In this document: piece by piece, positions 62,875 to 64,000 of the stretch | Layout: every line of letters starts with the position of its first letter | Position numbering within the stretch: the first letter of the stretch is position 1 | Assembly (NCBI RefSeq): GCF_026625865.1 | Contig: NZ_CP113067.1 | Coordinates: 992,001-1,056,000 of the forward strand | Reading direction: 5' to 3' | Origin: Microbacterium sp. SL75 | GTDB taxonomy: Bacteria; Actinomycetota; Actinomycetes; Actinomycetales; Microbacteriaceae | DNA length: 64,000 nucleotides | Position numbers and translations under genes: made by a program | The notes under the pieces: generated by a model | Database searches by the model: none | Seen by the model: only the letters and a program-made list of their open reading frames with translations | Told to the model about the DNA's origin: nothing

Positions 62875-63558
62875 TCAGACGATGAGGTAGCCCCGGCGGT
62901 CGAAGCCGCCGATCCGGCGACCGGATGCCAGGTGCCCACGCACCTCGTCGCGCACACGCCGACGCCATTCGGCGGCTGCCCGCAGGTCGCGGGCGCGCAG
63001 ACCCTCGATGTCGTCGGGCACGGGCACGACGGCCTCGATCTCGGCATCCGTCGGGGTGGGCGCGGGCGGCTCTGCGAGGGCCCAGACGGCGAGGAGCCGG
63101 TCGGACTCGTCGCCGCGGTTGACGGCGTCGGCCATCTCGCCGTACTGGTTGACGAGGTAGTCGGTCACGCGCGCGCCGAGGACGGCGAGGTTGAAGTGGG
63201 CGTTGCGGCCGACGAGCGGGTCGAAGGTCCACGTGATGCGGCCGACGCCGCGCTCGAGCGCCCACTCGCGCTGGTGGTTCTTCAGCTGCCGGCCCAGGCC
63301 GCGGCCCTGATACCCCGGGACGATCCCGGTGATGTGCGAGTGCATCGACCGCTCGGCGGGTGGACCGAAGAAGGCCGCTGACGCGCCGATCATCTCGTCG
63401 CCGTCGAAGAGTCCCACGACGTAGTTGCCGGCGTGCTCCAGCGCCCGCAGGATGTTGGCGGGCATGGTCCCGTCCTCGCCCCACACGCGATCCAGCACGC
63501 GCGCGGCCTCGTGGATGCCGTCGACGGTGTCGAGGGGGCGGATGTCGATCGCGCTCAT
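62875..63558 (-). CDS. GNAT acetyl/succinyltransferase (COG3375-type)
   Basis: Protein of 227 residues from ATG 63558. The acyl-CoA-binding stretch is HITGIVPGYQGRGLGRQLK (Q/RxxGxG/A as YQGRGLG), and ITWTFDPLVGRNAHFNLAVLGAR is diagnostic for COG3375. In Geobacillus a member next to NSAR adds succinyl to D-amino acids. The nearness of the NSAR/OSBS-family gene suggests the same role here. The desuccinylase that would complete the path is not in the window. Confidence 0.83.
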   Translation of the reverse strand: MSAIDIRPLDTVDGIHEAARVLDRVWGEDGTMPANILRALEHAGNYVVGLFDGDEMIGASAAFFGPPAERSMHSHITGIVPGYQGRGLGRQLKNHQREWALERGVGRITWTFDPLVGRNAHFNLAVLGARVTDYLVNQYGEMADAVNRGDESDRLLAVWALAEPPAPTPTDAEIEAVVPVPDDIEGLRARDLRAAAEWRRRVRDEVRGHLASGRRIGGFDRRGYLIV

Positions 63559-63590
63559 GCTGTCGATCCTCGCATCGCGGCCCGTCCCGC

Positions 63591-64000
63591 TCACCGCGGC
63601 AGCACGCCGCCGACGTGACGGATGGTGCGCCCACGCTCGATGACGATCGCGATCCCCCCCACGAGCCACAGCGGCACCTGCGTGAGGAAGGCCAGGCGGA
63701 ACGCGTCGAGCGAGTAGGTCTCGGGGCTGCCCGCCCCCTGCACGTCCATCGCGATACCGATGAAGAGGATCGCCAGGAGTGCCGCCAAGAACCCGCCGCC
63801 GTTGACGATTCCGGTCGCGGTGCTGAGGCGGTGACTGGGCGTGAAGGTCCGTGCGTGGTCGAAGGCGATCATCGAAGCCGGTCCCCCGGTCGACAGCGCG
63901 AACATCAGCACGATGAGCAGCCACACGGGCGCCGGCCCCGGCCAGACGATCACCACGATCCACACGACCGCCTGGAACACGACCGTGGGCAGCACGAGCC
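63591..64000 (-). CDS. MFS transporter, C-terminal part (5' end outside window)
   Basis: Membrane protein, open to the right edge, so its N-terminal half lies beyond. At least four hydrophobic helices are seen (VFQAVVWIVVIVWPG, PVWLLIVLMFALSTGGPASM, GGGFLAALLAILFIGIAMD, FLTQVPLWLVGGIAIVIERG). The loop SMIAFDHARTFTPSHRLSTATG is like helix 10-11 of MFS proteins of the major sugar-phosphate/hexuronate type. It ends HVGGVLPR. Substrate unknown. Confidence 0.82.
   Translation of the reverse strand, partial: LVLPTVVFQAVVWIVVIVWPGPAPVWLLIVLMFALSTGGPASMIAFDHARTFTPSHRLSTATGIVNGGGFLAALLAILFIGIAMDVQGAGSPETYSLDAFRLAFLTQVPLWLVGGIAIVIERGRTIRHVGGVLPR

Overview
The window is high-GC DNA with dense, often overlapping genes, many GTG starts, and the frequent ggatgcc/ggcatcc words common in Microbacteriaceae. 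It looks like chromosome of a Microbacterium-like actinobacterium. The F420 genes (fbiC, fgd, cofC, cofD), a single-chain glycyl-tRNA synthetase, the coproporphyrin-type heme pathway with HemQ, and DUF222/HNH and mycosin genes all fit that. No rRNA, tRNA or CRISPR array was seen.

Layout. 1-3.8 kb: the end of a D,D-carboxypeptidase, a GntR regulator whose 3' end is repeated about four times in tandem, a DUF222-HNH gene, and an SDR gene missing its first half. 4.0-7.1 kb: a small type VII secretion (T7SS) locus with a helical protein, a mycosin protease, and a frameshifted Gly/Ala-rich protein. 7.1-10.2 kb: a TPP riboswitch followed by thiM-thiE-thiD/tenA with 4-bp overlaps. 10.2-16.2 kb: housekeeping and transport genes. 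16.3-24.8 kb: an F420 region with fbiC, a Baeyer-Villiger-type monooxygenase, F420-dependent glucose-6-phosphate dehydrogenase, cofC, a sigma factor with its membrane partner, and cofD. The CofH half of FbiC has lost the three cysteines of its radical-SAM cluster.

24.6-32.4 kb is the main accessory island. It has two paralogous cassettes, each made of a YbaB-like protein, an EspC-like protein, and a large T7SS protein ending in a TNT-type (NAD glycohydrolase) toxin domain, followed by a probable immunity gene. Between them are a broken third TNT module and stray immunity-like genes. A 160-bp duplicate of the cofD 5' end means cassette A sits between direct repeats 3.04 kb apart. Downstream is a small ADP-ribosyltransferase-like protein that overlaps a zinc-ribbon protein, probably a second effector/partner pair.

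32.6-43.8 kb holds the heme genes: hemQ-hemC-hemD-hemB-hemL and hemE-hemY on the minus strand, hemA divergent. A DUF4239 membrane protein and a YtxH/holin-X/DUF3618 envelope operon lie between the two hem groups. 43.9-64 kb holds a DNA-repair HhH protein, a giant SCO7613-type membrane protein, a LacI-controlled MFS/amidohydrolase pair with a perfect palindromic operator, a SARP-type ATPase regulator beside a DrrAB-like ABC exporter whose upstream region has 11-bp-spaced direct repeats, glyS, an N-succinylamino-acid racemase/OSBS-family enzyme and a COG3375-type GNAT that together suggest D-amino-acid conversion, an SDR, and the end of an MFS gene. Three genes carry an apparent single extra base (near 5850, 25838 and 38838). 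These are either true lesions or assembly errors.
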